From the NCBI GenBank assembly GCA_012845835.1, contig JABAKD010000012.1, positions 14,455,695-14,519,694 of the forward strand: a stretch of DNA of 64,000 nucleotides. Direction: 5' to 3'. Origin of the DNA: Undaria pinnatifida. Lineage: Eukaryota; Sar; Phaeophyceae; Laminariales; Alariaceae. Of this stretch, positions 1 to 11,381 are shown in pieces (the stretch's first letter is position 1; every line of letters starts with the position of its first letter). Below the pieces are notes generated by a model. It worked only from the letters and a program-made list of their open reading frames with translations, was not told where the DNA came from and made no database searches. Made by a program: the position numbers and the translations under genes.

Positions 1-157
1 GGTGAGCTAAAGCTTTATTTTTCCCCATCCGCCGGAGGATAAAAAAAAAAAAAAACTACTGCGAAAGCAACTGAGTTAAATCGACACACGACACGTATGA
101 AAATACGTGGAAGTGTGGTGAGCTAAAGCTTTATTATTCCCCATCCGCCGGAGGACA
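1..157. repeat. 117-bp direct repeat plus arm of a long inverted repeat
   Basis: The sequence beginning ggtgagctaaagctttatt occurs at 1 and again at 118, giving a partial tandem repeat separated by an A-run and a segment beginning gcgaaagcaactg at 61. Bases 61-157 recur as the reverse complement at 5,548-5,643, with only a handful of mismatches. No ORF worth keeping lies here. It may be one end of a larger inverted-repeat element, but no target-site duplication is visible outside the arms. Confidence 0.7.
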
Positions 158-658
158 AAAAAAAAATAAAAAAAATACCACGTATATATCACACGTAGTA
201 TCTATCACTGCGCATACGCACAACAGACGCAAGTCAATTGGAAAAAAGAAACAAAGAACAGAGAAGAGAAACGAAAGGAAATGGGTGCATGGGGCCAAGA
301 AAAAGAAAAGAAAAATAAATATTGGGGGGTCTACTGACGAGGCTGCCACTAGAACGGGATGTCACATGTCACGTGGTCTTTCGACGGTCTACAGCTTGCT
401 GTAGTACTACGAACGACTTCCGATACACCCACCGAAGCACGGACTACCGGCCAATTACGCGATCGACAGCTGGCCGTGGTTGTCACGTGTCTCTGTGTTG
501 GGGGCCCCTGCCCTGCCTCTTGTTGGCTCTTGTTTGGTAAAACATGCGGTGCGCTCGATGGTCTCCCGGCAGGAGCACGCCAGAACGTCCGCTCGTACGA
601 CGTATCATTCTTACAGGAAATGTAATTTTTTCTTCTTCATTAATATGGACACAAACGG
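158..658. other. Non-coding stretch, no gene recognised
   Basis: A-rich at the left, mixed composition after 320. Short ORFs on both strands have no recognisable motif and no partner in the other repeats of the window. I see no RNA gene or transposon terminus here. Confidence 0.5.
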
Positions 659-1589
659 TTGTTATATATTGGACAGAGTGATGCGTGTACGACTAAACTT
701 GCCAACGGCACTCGCACTGCACTTTGAGCTATCTGTAGTTCTGGTTGCTACTAGTTGCTGCATTATGTGCTAGACGTTTCGCCCTTCGGCTACTGCTGCT
801 ACACCTGCTGTTGTGTGCTTGCCAATGTCGTCAGTTGGCGTTCATGCTCGTCGTACATACTTACTGCTGTTCTCACCGAGTACGTGCGGGTTTCCTCGTA
901 CCTCAACCGTACGACGACGAGCTCAAAACAGAAGGGAGGTGACATGAAATGGCATGGACAATGGCCACATAGAAGCGAGCACAGCGGGATAGTTCGCTGC
1001 GAATCAACCGCATTCGTTCATGCCTACAGCAGAGGCTGCCTGGAGTGTCAGCGGCCGTGCTAAAGCCAGGGCCAAAGGCCGAAGAGATGGCTCTTCTACC
1101 ATCTAGGTTTTGTCTCGAGATTCTGTTATATGTTGGACAGAGTGACGCGTGTACGACTAAACTTGCCAACGGCACTCGCACTGCACTTTGAGCTATCTGC
1201 TGTAGTTCTGGTTGCTATTAGTTGCTGCATTATGTGCTAGAAGTTTCGCCCTTCGGCTACTGCTGCTACACCTGCTGTTGTGTGCTTGCCAATGTCGTCA
1301 ATTGGCGTTCATACTCGTCGTACATACTGCTGTTCTCACCGAGTACGTACGGGTTTCCTCGTACCTCTACCGTACGACGACGAGCTCAAAACAGAAGGGA
1401 GGTACATGAAATGGCATGGACAATGGCCACATAGAAGCGAGCACAGCGGGATAGTTCGCTGCGAATCAACCGCATTCGTTCATGCCTACAGCAGAGGCTG
1501 CCTGGAGTGTCAGCGGCCGTGCTAAAGCCAGGGCCAAAGGCCGAAGAGACGGCTCTACCTGCTTGTTTTTGTCTCGAAATTCTGTCACG
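659..1589. repeat. 464-bp tandem direct duplication (two units)
   Basis: Unit 1 (about 659-1,124) and unit 2 (about 1,125-1,589) are near-identical. The marker ggacagagtg starts at 671 and again at 1,135, and the units end in the same gtctcgagattctgt-type sequence. They differ by scattered substitutions and small indels. A short reading frame on the minus strand is shared by both units (shared start of core GFSTAADTPGSLCCRHERMR), but it is no better than other frames and has no recognised domain. Confidence 0.85.
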
Positions 1590-2200
1590 TGAAAGTATCA
1601 TGATTTCGGAGTTATTAGGTCATCATGATTTGAGAGTTATTTGGTCACGAAACGTCTTGCCGTCGGTAATTTGTGTCACGAAGTTGTTGGATATCGTCGG
1701 TAAGTTGTGTCACGTTTTAGGTGAACCCACACTAAAAAATTGAATTTCCAGCTGGCAAAACGAGCAGAAACAAAAGCAATAAAATGCCGAGCAAGAAACC
1801 AAACGAACTAGTAAAAAAGTACAGCAAAAAAACTAACGCTCGAGAGTATGCCGCCGCAAAATTCCAAACATTATCACGTACCGTTTGGAAATGATGCCAA
1901 TTTTGTAAATCATTCAGGCGTTGCAGCCATTAAGATTCAACAATTTTTCCAAATTTCCTCCTCGACACTCGCTCGTCTCGCTCGGCGCCCGTCCGCGTTC
2001 ACGTCGATGTGCGGAACGGACACGGCAGGGCGAGGGGCGTTGGAGCCGCCCCCCGAAGGCGGCGCTCGAACCAAGCCATATTCGACCGAGAATTCCAGTT
2101 CCGCGAATCGCATACTTAGGCCGAGACAAAAAAATCCTGACCAAAGTCCATGACACCAAGGAATGACTCGATATTCAAGGAATGATTTTATATATGTTTA
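1590..2200. other. AT-rich spacer with short imperfect direct repeats
   Basis: Contains two tandem copies of a tcatgattt...gagttattnggtca motif (about 1,599-1,648) and two copies of gtcggtaannttgtgtcacg (about 1,668-1,713). No credible coding sequence or RNA gene is visible. Homology to the R1 repeat starts at about 2,201. Confidence 0.5.
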
Positions 2201-2271
2201 TAATCAACCTTACGGCCTGATTACCGAAGCTTCTTTCGCGCAAAGAAACGACAGTGCAGTTATAGCGTGTC

Positions 2272-2530
2272 GAGTCATCCCACGGTAGGGGTTGCAGTTG
2301 TATGATTGCGCCTAGAAGTCCCTGGGCGATTGAGTTCCTCATGTGAGGAACTGCCGGTCAATGAAATAATTTCAAGAGTACATTTTATTTTTGGACTAAG
2401 GCATAGAAGCATGGTCGGGTTGTGCGACCGAATGCCTTCGAAGCCATGTTTCGAGTGAGATATTGAGTTCCTCATGTGAGGAGCTCAGGGACTGATCTGA
2501 TCATGCTGCAACCGTACCGTGGGATGGCTC
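2272..2530. mobile_element. MITE-1, 259 bp, 4-bp target duplication TGTC
   Basis: The left terminus gagtcatcccacggta matches the reverse complement of the right terminus, gagccatcccacggta, and the similarity continues inward through a ttgcag motif. TGTC flanks it on both sides (2,268-2,271 and 2,531-2,534). The matching place in R1 copies B and C has a single TGTC and no insert, so this is an excision-quality view of the empty site. Each end also carries a subterminal palindrome ttcctcatgtgaggaa (near 2,335 and 2,467). It has no coding capacity and must have been mobilised in trans. The superfamily is not assigned; 4-bp duplications are compatible with several, including Sola1-like and Academ-like elements. 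Confidence 0.88.
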
Positions 2531-3086
2531 TGTCAACTAAAACGGGCTTCTGGCTACCTGGTACCCCACAGTTTACAGACACCACCCCGAGCGCCCGTGT
2601 TAGGGATGCCAAAGCGGAGGCCACCGATGAAAACCTCTACCCCAGCCTACTATGTCGACGTCAAACCCATCACGAAGGGTTTAGGAAGTGAAAGAATAAA
2701 TCAACACAAAGACAACTTCCAAGATTTTTTGAGGGTATTTTGCTCAAGTAATTGTCGTATCTTCGCCATGGGCAAAATCGATTACATCATATTTTCCCTG
2801 GACCTGTCTTTGTCAAGCAGCCCAATTGGTCAGTTTTCATCAAGCCTCGATCAACATTGTTCACCAACCACGATTGACCTTCGATCGCGAGACAGAGACG
2901 AGTCAAGATCACTAGTCGTCCGTTTGAATACTGGTAAAACGGTTTACTTTACCAATCACCTACCCAAACCACAGTAACCCTTGTAACACCCCCCAAGGGA
3001 GGTCGGAGGTCGGCCAGACATTCGGGCCGACGTGACCTTAACACCTTCCAATTGTCTAGTGCGTCCCTCCCCCCGCTATATACGAC

Positions 3087-3377
3087 ATGTATCGCCCAGT
3101 GTACGTGAAGTCGGCAAAGGAGCGGAAGGCCAGCATGGCAGAGCGAGAAGAAGAGGTCGAACGGCTCATAGCCCTGGGAGGAACCCCCCTCCTCGTCGAC
3201 ATGAGCTCTCCCCCACCTTCGGCACCAACAATCACGCCCTCCAGCAATCTCGAATCAAGGAATCTACCCGTCGGACAACACAGTATATCAACTTTCGAAA
3301 GTTCATTGAAATCGGGGGCAGAAATAGCTGCAACTGGCACCATGCTCAGCCGGGTAGTCCAGCAGAAAGATGCCTGA
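3087..3377 (+). pseudogene. Degenerate reading frame carried by R1 (copy A), unknown function
   Basis: A 96-residue frame starting MYRPVYVKSAKERKAS has a short acidic/basic, helix-prone segment (EREEEVERLIAL) followed by a Pro/Ser-rich stretch (MSSPPPSAPT). The same frame exists in copy C (complement of 42,323-42,664) and in copy B, where a TAG interrupts it after SNLE-equivalent residues. Differences among the three copies are mostly amino-acid replacements, so there is no sign of purifying selection. It could be a relic of a Gag-like or structural protein, but I recognise no domain. The frame beyond residue 90 continues in B and C and is cut by TGA in A. Confidence 0.3.
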
Positions 3378-4285
3378 CATAACTCGGGCGCCGGTGGGAC
3401 CGGCTACACCCGCGCTAACAGGAGCGGCCAAGAAAAATCAAGATTAAGATGGTGCATGGGTCCAGATCAAGGAAAAGGTAGGATAGCGTCGATGAATGAC
3501 TGCTTCTGCATCTGGAGGATCTATGGAAACTATAAATACCTCGACCCCTGATTCAGTGTCAGTCGCCCAGAGTCGCCTCTGGACGTGTGATAAGGACCGC
3601 GAGCACCCCGCAGCTGCCGTGTTTCTCATTGGGGTCCCGGGTCTCTCCTCGGGGGGGGGCGACATGGTTCTGCTTTTACTCGTATAGCATACGCAGGATG
3701 AGAAGGAGGAGGGGTGCACGAGGCGCGGCTTTCCACCCCGGCATTATCCGGATTCTTGCCTGGGGATTCTTTGGGCGCGGCACCAGTGGGTGGTCTCATG
3801 CGGGCGAGAGCTTGGACGGGGGGCGATACGCGGAACATTACGGTGAACATTACGGGGAACATTGCGGGGAATAATCCGGGGGGAAATCATGGAAATATTA
3901 TCGATCACGACTCACCGGGGATGTGGCTAGGATCAGAAATTTGGAGAGAACACGTCGTGGAGAAGGAGGAAGCTACAAAAGCAGCCGTGGCGTGAACCAG
4001 AGGCCAAGCAGACACGCTTTTGGCCTCCCACCTATGCCCGTTCCCAACTATCACCAAGAACCGTAGCTTGCACGCCGTTTCGCAGCCTTTGGTGAGGGTT
4101 TCCGGATGCTTGCAGGGGGCAGAGTAGTCCGGCGGGGACGGAGGCGTGGAGGGTCGCGAGGGCGGCGGGGTATGACGGCTTGCTCGCGCCGGCCGATCGG
4201 CTGTCGATGGTACGGCAGATTCAGGCCGGGCTTGAGATGCTGCAGGGTGCAGGAGTGTCGCCCATGGCATACAAAATGGGATTAC

Positions 4286-6520
4286 TAAAACTCCCATTCT
4301 TGTGAGATTCGTGAGTTTTAGTCCGCGCGCGCGCGGATTCAAACGAAATCGCTAATGTTATGCGGACAATTTGGTTCTAAATATAATAACCGTTTTGTAT
4401 TCATATTAATATCACAGAGGTTGTTGATATCTCGCTCAGATTGATTCATGATACGTAGTCTTCTCTAGCTCTCCCGTGTGGACCGATCTTATTCCGGGTT
4501 CAACATGCAGGTGTACACAAGGAGGGCAGGTTCGCGTCGAGGTTGGGGCCTGGTCCGCCTGCGCGTCGTGCGTGATGCGCAATTTGCATCGAAAAATACT
4601 CGACCGGCTCTATTTTCGCGAAAAAACGGTTCGAGAACAAATCGGTACGAGTACGAGGTATACGAATTAATTCCGATGCATTTGTTTCTGCGTTCCTGCT
4701 ATTCGGACAAACGATGTGGGAACTCGTCGGCAGCCATGTCATTTCGAAAGAAAAAGTAAAGCTTATTTAAGCTCACCACACCTACTTCTACATGTATAGT
4801 CTAGCCCCTACATTCATTGTAGTGACACAACGAGGTGAGGTGAGGTGTATCACGCATCTTGCGTGAGCATCGGCCCTAAATTTATCGAACTCACAGATGA
4901 CGTGTTGAGACATTTTTTTTCAAAATATCTTTTTGGGTCGCGGGTGGGTGGGATCTGTGCGATCCAAAACAGAAAATCCAGACCGATGTAAACACGAGCA
5001 ACAAAACCTTACTGACCGAAAGAACACGCTGTGACGTATGATGAAAAACAAATAAATGAAAATTACAGTGGTGTCCTTTTTTTTTCTAAAGAAAGGAGCT
5101 AATGATGATGATGGGCGGGGGGCTAATAACAGATGACAATTCTCGTATCATAACTGGCATTATACAGAGTAACATTTTACCAGTGACAGCACTACATGCA
5201 CCCATGATTCTACTACGTAATGTACCTGGTACTTCGTGGCTAAATTTCAAAATGGCTATAACTGTGATGCGTGCTGCAAACTCGCCGTTATAATAGTGCT
5301 TCGTCCCAGCCCTCTCGCCGCACACACCCTCGTCCGTCTTACCGTTCTCGTCGATCCACCCGTCGGCGCATGACCCTGCCCAAGACCTGGCGCGTCGTCT
5401 ACGCTGTGCTACCAAGCTGTTCATATTAGTAATAAGAAAGAAAACTGTCGCAGACGTCGACCCGAACAGGGGTCATCCCCTCAGACCTACAATTATTAAA
5501 GAAAAAGGTCTCTACGCATATCATAATTGATTATTAATATTTTTTTTATCCTCCGGCGGATGGGGCAAAATAAAGCTTTAGCTCACCACACTTCCACGTG
5601 TTTTCATACGCGTCGTGTGTCGATTTAACGCAGTGGCTTTCGCAGCCCAACGCTAGCTGGCGTACCCTTCGGATCCCATTGTAGGTATAGCGTAAGCTGT
5701 CCCCATCAGTTGTCATACTCTTGCCAGGAGACAACATTCATTTTTTTCACGCCTTGACAGACAGAAAAATTGACACCGAACTACTACAACAGTAGGTTTT
5801 AATGTGAAACACTCGGCGTTACATCCTTAACAGCGCGCGTTTTCCCTTAAATGGCCCTTCACCCCTTGACAACTGGAAACCCGTTTTGGGAACAAAATTT
5901 CTTGGATTTAGTATAGGGAGGGGTTCGGGGACCCACCTACTGACATATCTGCGTACAAGCACGTCAAAATACAAAGGGTTTGTAAATTATTGTTGAACAC
6001 CGTTGGCTCGCAAGGAAAAAGGAATACATCCTCCTCGCATGACATGCACGCGATCAGGCTGATAAGATATGTTTTTGCGGCGACGGATTTCGAGAAACGC
6101 GGCGAGCAAGAACAAAAGCGGTCGAGGAATTGGCACCAACACAGACTCCGGACCACGGGGTGGCAGCGAATTCCCAAAGAGAAGAGCCTACGTAGTCCGC
6201 TGAGAGAGAAGGATTGAATGCGGGCAGACGAGGACGCGTGGGACACGGACATGTACGAGATACGGGCTGTGAATCAGTATGTATGAGAGGCAAGGTTAGG
6301 GTTAGCCCTTTTTCTGTCCCTGCACTGTACGGAAACATATGTATGTCTTGACTGTAATTCCAAATACACTGTACCCGAAAAAAGAGTGCTGAACAGTCTA
6401 ACGAGGTCAACACGTGGCGGGGTCGCTTTCAGTGGTAATCGTGTCGTTTTCGCTTAGCCGATGACGGTGACAACATTTGCGGCGGGAACGAATTATTGCG
6501 GAAACAGAAACAGGGACCAA
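4286..6520. other. Left part of segmental duplication copy 1, no gene recognised
   Basis: Blocks 4,316-4,458, about 5,140-5,256 and 5,940 onward match 39,291-39,437, 39,441-39,560 and 39,563 onward. Two pieces of roughly 680 bp each (about 4,459-5,139 and 5,257-5,939) are missing from copy 2, so they were inserted in copy 1 or deleted from copy 2. Each of the two contains an aagcttNNagctcaccacac-type motif (about 4,757-4,780 and 5,568-5,590). Short ORFs here are not conserved in frame between the copies. Confidence 0.55.
5548..5643. repeat. Right arm of a long inverted repeat
   Basis: Reverse complement of 61-157, including the distinctive cacacgac and ccatccgccggaggat segments. The two arms enclose about 5.4 kb. 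No 5' and 3' target-site duplication is evident next to them, so a single transposon spanning the interval is only one possibility; two independent insertions of a small element in opposite orientations would look the same. Confidence 0.75.
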
Positions 6521-6760
6521 AAGGAATCGGGGGGGGGAGGGGGGAAGCAAAAGGGGGTCTTCGCATTCGCTCCGGCCGCCGCCTTTTACACATTCATGCA
6601 GAGGAGGGAGGGGGGGGGGATAAGGAGGACACGGGGGGTGAGGGTAGGGGCGGGGGAAGGGGGGGGTAAGCGGGAGCGGGAGGAGGGAGGGACGGGCGCA
6701 CTGGGGGCCGGGGGGGGTTGAAGGGGTAGAGGTTGGAAGAGGAGGAGGAGAATAGAAAGT
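6521..6760 (+). other. G-rich tract with G-quadruplex potential (copy 1)
   Basis: The + strand holds many runs of three to nine G within about 200 bp (for example around 6,528-6,545, 6,609-6,620, 6,655-6,666 and 6,700-6,718). The reverse strand reads as a proline-rich frame only because of this composition. The same tract, with different run lengths, is at about 40,410-40,640. It is likely a simple-sequence region able to form quadruplexes; no gene is implied. Confidence 0.7.
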
Positions 6761-7544
6761 CTGTCTCGCCTCAGTAGCCGTCATCGACGCAGCCTACAGT
6801 GCACATCCTCACCGCCGCGATCCCTCCGCGCCAACGCCGCCACTATCGCGGGCGACAGCAGCAATCGTTGCGTCCGGAGCACTGCATTTGGCCAACACAA
6901 CTCGTCATCGTGGTTGTACAGCCCGATCCTCTTGTGCACCATGGGTCACCCGGGATAGAGTGGGGTTTAACTGTTCCTAGTTTTAAAGCGAGGCTCTGGG
7001 TGAGAGCGTCCAACCAACGAGGAGTGACGCTCAAACGATACTAGCATCCAACCGCGGCCCCTACGTCACCTTGTCGTATTATACGAGCATGGAAAGTTTT
7101 TGGGATTACAACCAAGTATCTTCGTCGCACATATGTTCGTGTTATTTGCGGTTGAAGCGCGATAGATAGTCAGCCGGCGCGGCGGCGCTGCTAAGATCAG
7201 CAGCGGCGGGGGGGGGGTGGACCATCAGGCCCGCAGTGTTAGGCTGGTTACCCTAGCGACAAGCGACATGAAGGTGTGTTCCGTTTTTGATCAGGTAGCG
7301 CTTTGGGAGCAGTGGCTAGCGAATGGCCTCGGACGCGTCGCTACTATTACTAGTTGGACGGGAACGTGAATGGAGACATTAATTGCACATTCCTGTACTG
7401 TACGTGTTGTATCCGGCGAGTGCAGACAATACACTGTTGAACTCTCTACGAACATACGACTCAAACATATAAAAAGGCAACGTTTCCATTATTTGGTGGT
7501 TATCATTCTTGTGAGCACGAATACTCGCCGGCAGCAAAGCATTC
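6761..7544. other. Non-coding part of the duplication
   Basis: Matches about 40,650-41,440 in copy 2. Reading frames are not kept between the copies, and no RNA gene or element terminus is recognised. A G-run (7,205-7,220) is length-polymorphic between the copies. Confidence 0.45.
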
Positions 7545-9375
7545 CCATTCTTTATGCCATGGGCGACACTCCTGCACCCTGCAGCATCTCAAGCCCAGTC
7601 TGAATCTGCCATACAATCGATAGCCGATCGGCCGGCGCGAGCAAGCCGTCATACCCCGCCGCCCTCGCGACCCTCCACGCCTCCGTCCCCGCCCGACTAC
7701 TCTCCCCCCTGCAAGCATCCGGAAACCCTCACCAAAGGCTGCGACACAGCGTGCAAGCTACGGTTCTTGGTGATAGTTGGGAACGGGCATAGGTGGGAGG
7801 CCAAACGCGTATGTGCTTGGCCTCTGGTTCCCGCCACGGCTGCTTTTGTAGCTTCCTCCTTCTCCGCGACGTGTTCTCTCCAAATTTCTTATCCTAGCCA
7901 CATCCCCGGTGAGTCGTGATCGATAATGTTTCCAGGATTTCCCCCCGGATTATTCCCCGCAATGTTCCCCGTAATATTCCCCGTAATGTTCCGCGTAGCG
8001 CCCCCCGTCCAAGCTCTCGCCCGCATGAGACCACCCACTGGTGCCGCGCCCAAAGAACCCCCAGGCAAGAATCCGGATAATGCCGGGGTGGAAAGCCGCG
8101 CCTCGTGCACCCCTCCTCCTTCCCCTTTTCCTGCGTATGCTATACGAGTGAAAGCGGCACCATGTCGCCCCCCCCCGAGGAGAGACCCGGGACCCCAATG
8201 AGAAACACGGCAGCTGCGGGGTGCTCGCGGTCCTTATCACACGTCGAAGGTTTAAGTCCTGAGGCGACTCTGGGCGACTGACACTGAATCAGGGGTCGAG
8301 GTATTTATAGTTTCCATAGATCCTCCAGATGCAGAAGCAGTCATTCATCGACGCTATCCTACCTTTTCCTTGATCTGGACCCCCGCACCATCTTAATCTT
8401 GATGTTTCTTGACCGCTCCTGTTAGCGCGGGTGTAGCCGGTCCCACCGGCGCCCGAGTTATGTCGGGCATCTTTCTGTTCGCCTACCCGGCTGGTCATGG
8501 TGCCGGTTGCAGCTATTTCTGCCCCCGATTTCAATGAACTTTCGAAAGTTGATATGCTGTGTTGTCCGACGGGTAGATTCCTCTATTCGAGATTGTTGGA
8601 GGGCGTGATTGTTGGTGCCGAAGGTGGGGGAGAGCTCATGTCGACGAGGAGGGGGGCTCCTCTCAGGGCTATGAGCCGTTCGACCTCTTCTTCTCGCTCT
8701 GTCATGCTGGCCTTCCGCTCCTTTGCCGACTTCACGTACACTGGGCGACACATATCGTATATAGCGGGGGGAGGGACGCACTAGACACTTGGAAGGCGTT
8801 AAGGTCACGTCGGCCGGAATGTCTGGCCGACCTCCGACCTCCGTTGGGGGGTGTTACAAGGGTTACTGTGGTTTGGGTAGGTGATTGGTAAGGTAAACTG
8901 TTTTACCAATATTCAAACGCACGACTGGTGATCTTGACTTGTCTCTATATCGCGATCGGAGGTCAATCGTGGTTGGTGAACAATGATGATCGAGGCTTGA
9001 TGAAAATTGACCAATTGGGCTGCTTGACAAAGAAAGATCCAGGGAAAATATCATTCAATCGCTTTTACCCATGGCGAAAATACGAAAATGACTTGAGCAA
9101 AATACCCTCAAAAAAGCTTGGAAGTTGTCTTTTTGTTGATTTTTTTTCATTTCTAAAACCCTTCGTGATGGGTTCGACGTCGACATAGGCTGGGGTAGAG
9201 GTTTCCATCGGTGGCCTCCGCTTTGGCATCCCTAACACGGGCGGTTGGAGTGGTATCTGTAAACTATGGTGTTCCAGGTATCCAGAAGCCTTTTTTTAGT
9301 TGACAAGCTATGACTCCACTGTCGTTTCTTGGCGCGAAAGAAGCTTCGCGTAATCAGACAGTAAGATTGAATATA
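7545..9375 (-). repeat. R1 interspersed repeat, copy B (inverted relative to A)
   Basis: Reverse complement of copy A over about 1.8 kb, without the MITE. Together A and B form a potential stem of nearly 2 kb with a 3.3-kb spacer. The A-type reading frame is broken here by a TAG (complement, near 8,585). A frame on the + strand (7,554-7,919, starting MPWATLLHPAASQAQ, Pro-rich) is also open in copy C but is closed by the tandem region in A. No recognised protein family fits. Confidence 0.85.
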
Positions 9376-11103
9376 TCATGCTATTATTGAAAACCATAAT
9401 CCAATCACGAAGGCCGTGGTTGTTTCGATTTTTTTTTAGCTGTTTGACGTCAGTATGGCATACTAAATGCCATGCAAATACCGTATGAGTTTTGGAATGC
9501 CCGTTAATAATCTATACCAAAACGAAATATATTTGCCTTAGTGTATACATAAATCGTATGGGTTTCAGCACTACCATACAAACATGCAGCGCATATTATA
9601 TGGGTTAACATGCAATACATATGGCATTGGTTGTAGTGTGCCACACTCAACGCCATACGAATCAAATAATACAAAAATCGTGCTCAAACCAACCCCGGTT
9701 TTTCTTGATTGCCAACACTAGTGTGAACGTATCAGCTTCTTGCAAGGAAGAGGATGTTCTGTAACTCACTAGTTATTTTTGTCGTAGACGTACTGCCGAG
9801 AGTGAGCGGATAGTTTGCTGTCGTGTTCGAGAAAGCTGGTCCCGTGTTGTAGTCCCCGGCAAGTCCCCTGCACTTGAGTAGTTGCTTGAACTACTCGGTG
9901 CATGCAATTGTGTACGTGTTTTGTTTTACAATTTTCCCGCTTCTTCGACGATATAGGACCTGCTTCGATCGCCTGGAATACTTTTGGCCTCAACCCGTCT
10001 TTTCGCCGATAGTACAACTCGCGATGTATGCCAGATGGCTTTTAAGTCTTATCAAGTAGCGACATGATGGTTACTGACAACTGGCATCTCTAATACCTCC
10101 CCCCGTTAAGTTAACACTTTCTCACTCTGCGTTAGATGCTAAAAAATCCAAAACAGAAGCACTTCTTCGTTGCTGGATTCTTCTCGCCGTACTCGTAGAG
10201 TTGATGAAGAAGCTCTCCAGTAAGCAGCAGTAATAACAGATTTCTTGACCCTCTCCTATCCAGTAATGGTGACGATAGTCGTGAACCGATGTGCCAGTTG
10301 CTTGACGCGTTGACGCGAGACGAGGCTCATAACCTGTTGTCCTTTAGGTGGCGGTGTGCAGCGCATGTCAGCCCGTAGCTGGTATACTCTTGCGTAGGCT
10401 CCCTTGCGGATGACCCGATCAAGACACAGCCTGTACAAGTTTTAGAGGCTAAGGCAGACTCACGGCGAAGTGTGTCTGTAGAAGAGAAGAGAAGAAGAGA
10501 AGAGAAGAAGATGATTGGCGACTCCAGGCCGATGTTGTTTGATTGAACAATTTGCTCAGCAGATGAGAGCTGATGGTGAGCAAAGTGGAGTGATCGAGGT
10601 GGATCTGACCATCACCTGATCGAGACGGCACAATGCCTATGCTTCGGACAGATGTACTCTACGGATAATTGTCTGATCTACCTACAGGAACGTTTCCTGA
10701 GGCTTGCTCATGGTCTACCGTACCTATGGCAACGTTCTCTGATGTTTGCTTGTGGGATCTTAGCTACGTCAACGTCCCGACAGTCAACCTAAAACCACAT
10801 TCCATGAATGTTGCTATGCGTACGTTATTCCGCCGCATTATGTTTCGTACTAATTACACCGCATTGCTCGTACGTACTACATGTACCAGGTTTTGGATAT
10901 GACTAACCAGTAAACTGTTGCGCATCATATTTCCAAGTCATTGCTGCTGAGACTTCTGCATGCTCAATACCGCATCCATAAACGGCATCTAACAGACGTA
11001 TTACATATGTTTGTTGCACGAACAACTCGCACTGTATACCAGATGGTTTTTACGTTTTGTCAAGTAACGACACGATGGTTGCTGACAAGTATCATCTCTA
11101 ATA
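9376..11103. other. AT-rich, motif-dense stretch and a diverged 80-bp direct repeat
   Basis: Between about 9,455 and 9,670 the motifs atgccat, cgtatggg and accatac recur on both strands, suggesting foldback potential. A segment near 10,023-10,100 (ccagatggcttttaagtc...) recurs in diverged form at 11,038-11,110 (ccagatggtttttacgtt...). A GA-rich run lies at about 10,480-10,512. Short ORFs, such as 10,669-10,902, are broken by a 2-bp indel in copy 2 and are discounted. Confidence 0.5.
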
Positions 11104-11280
11104 GATACCCCGATTTAAGAGCGATTCGGGACAAGCCGAAGCATGCGCTCTTAAACACCAATCGCTCTTATATGTAGTGGAACATATATGTCCTTTAGTG
11201 TAGCGGGACATGCCGAGTTGGCCGCTCTTAACTCCCGAATCCTTATATCATGGGTGCTCGTAAATCGGGGTTCTCACTGT
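11104..11280. mobile_element. Putative small inverted-repeat element (about 175 bp, copy 1)
   Basis: The left end gataccccgatttaagagc and the right end (reverse complement cagtgagaaccccgattt) form an imperfect terminal inverted repeat. Several copies of gctctta in both orientations lie inside. The same structure, better preserved, is at 45,033-45,208. The right terminus starts CAGTG as hAT elements do, but the left end does not match that and no 8-bp target duplication is found, so the class stays open. Confidence 0.45.
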
Positions 11281-11381
11281 ATTGCCCTTCGCACCCCAAG
11301 TTCCAAATACCCCAGTGTGACTGATGGCATTGCTTTTTCCTCATTTCTACGCCCGCTGTGAACCCCCCTTCCCAACCGCGG

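Larger units (their letters stand above)
2201..4285 (+). repeat. R1 interspersed repeat, copy A (about 2.1 kb with a MITE inside)
   Basis: The reverse complement of this block is found at 7,545-9,375 (copy B) and 41,440-43,300 (copy C). Homology runs from a cttac..ctgattac motif near 2,210 to gtcgcccatggcat near 4,268. Shared landmarks are a caaaccacagtaacccttgtaacacccc segment (about 2,966-2,993), a TATA-like tataaata (about 3,530), a C/G-rich tail, and a tandem run of acattacggggaacatt-type units (about 3,834-3,890). Copy A carries an extra 259-bp MITE absent from B and C. No transposase or retroelement enzyme is encoded, so the class is unknown. Confidence 0.85.

Noticed and set aside
2981-3010. 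TGTAACACCCCC as a possible gypsy-type LTR start in R1
   Set aside because: R1 homology extends about 780 bp further upstream without a break, so this is not an element end.
6407-6784. Proline-rich minus-strand ORF of 125 residues
   Set aside because: Produced by the G-rich tract; composition-driven and not frame-conserved in copy 2.
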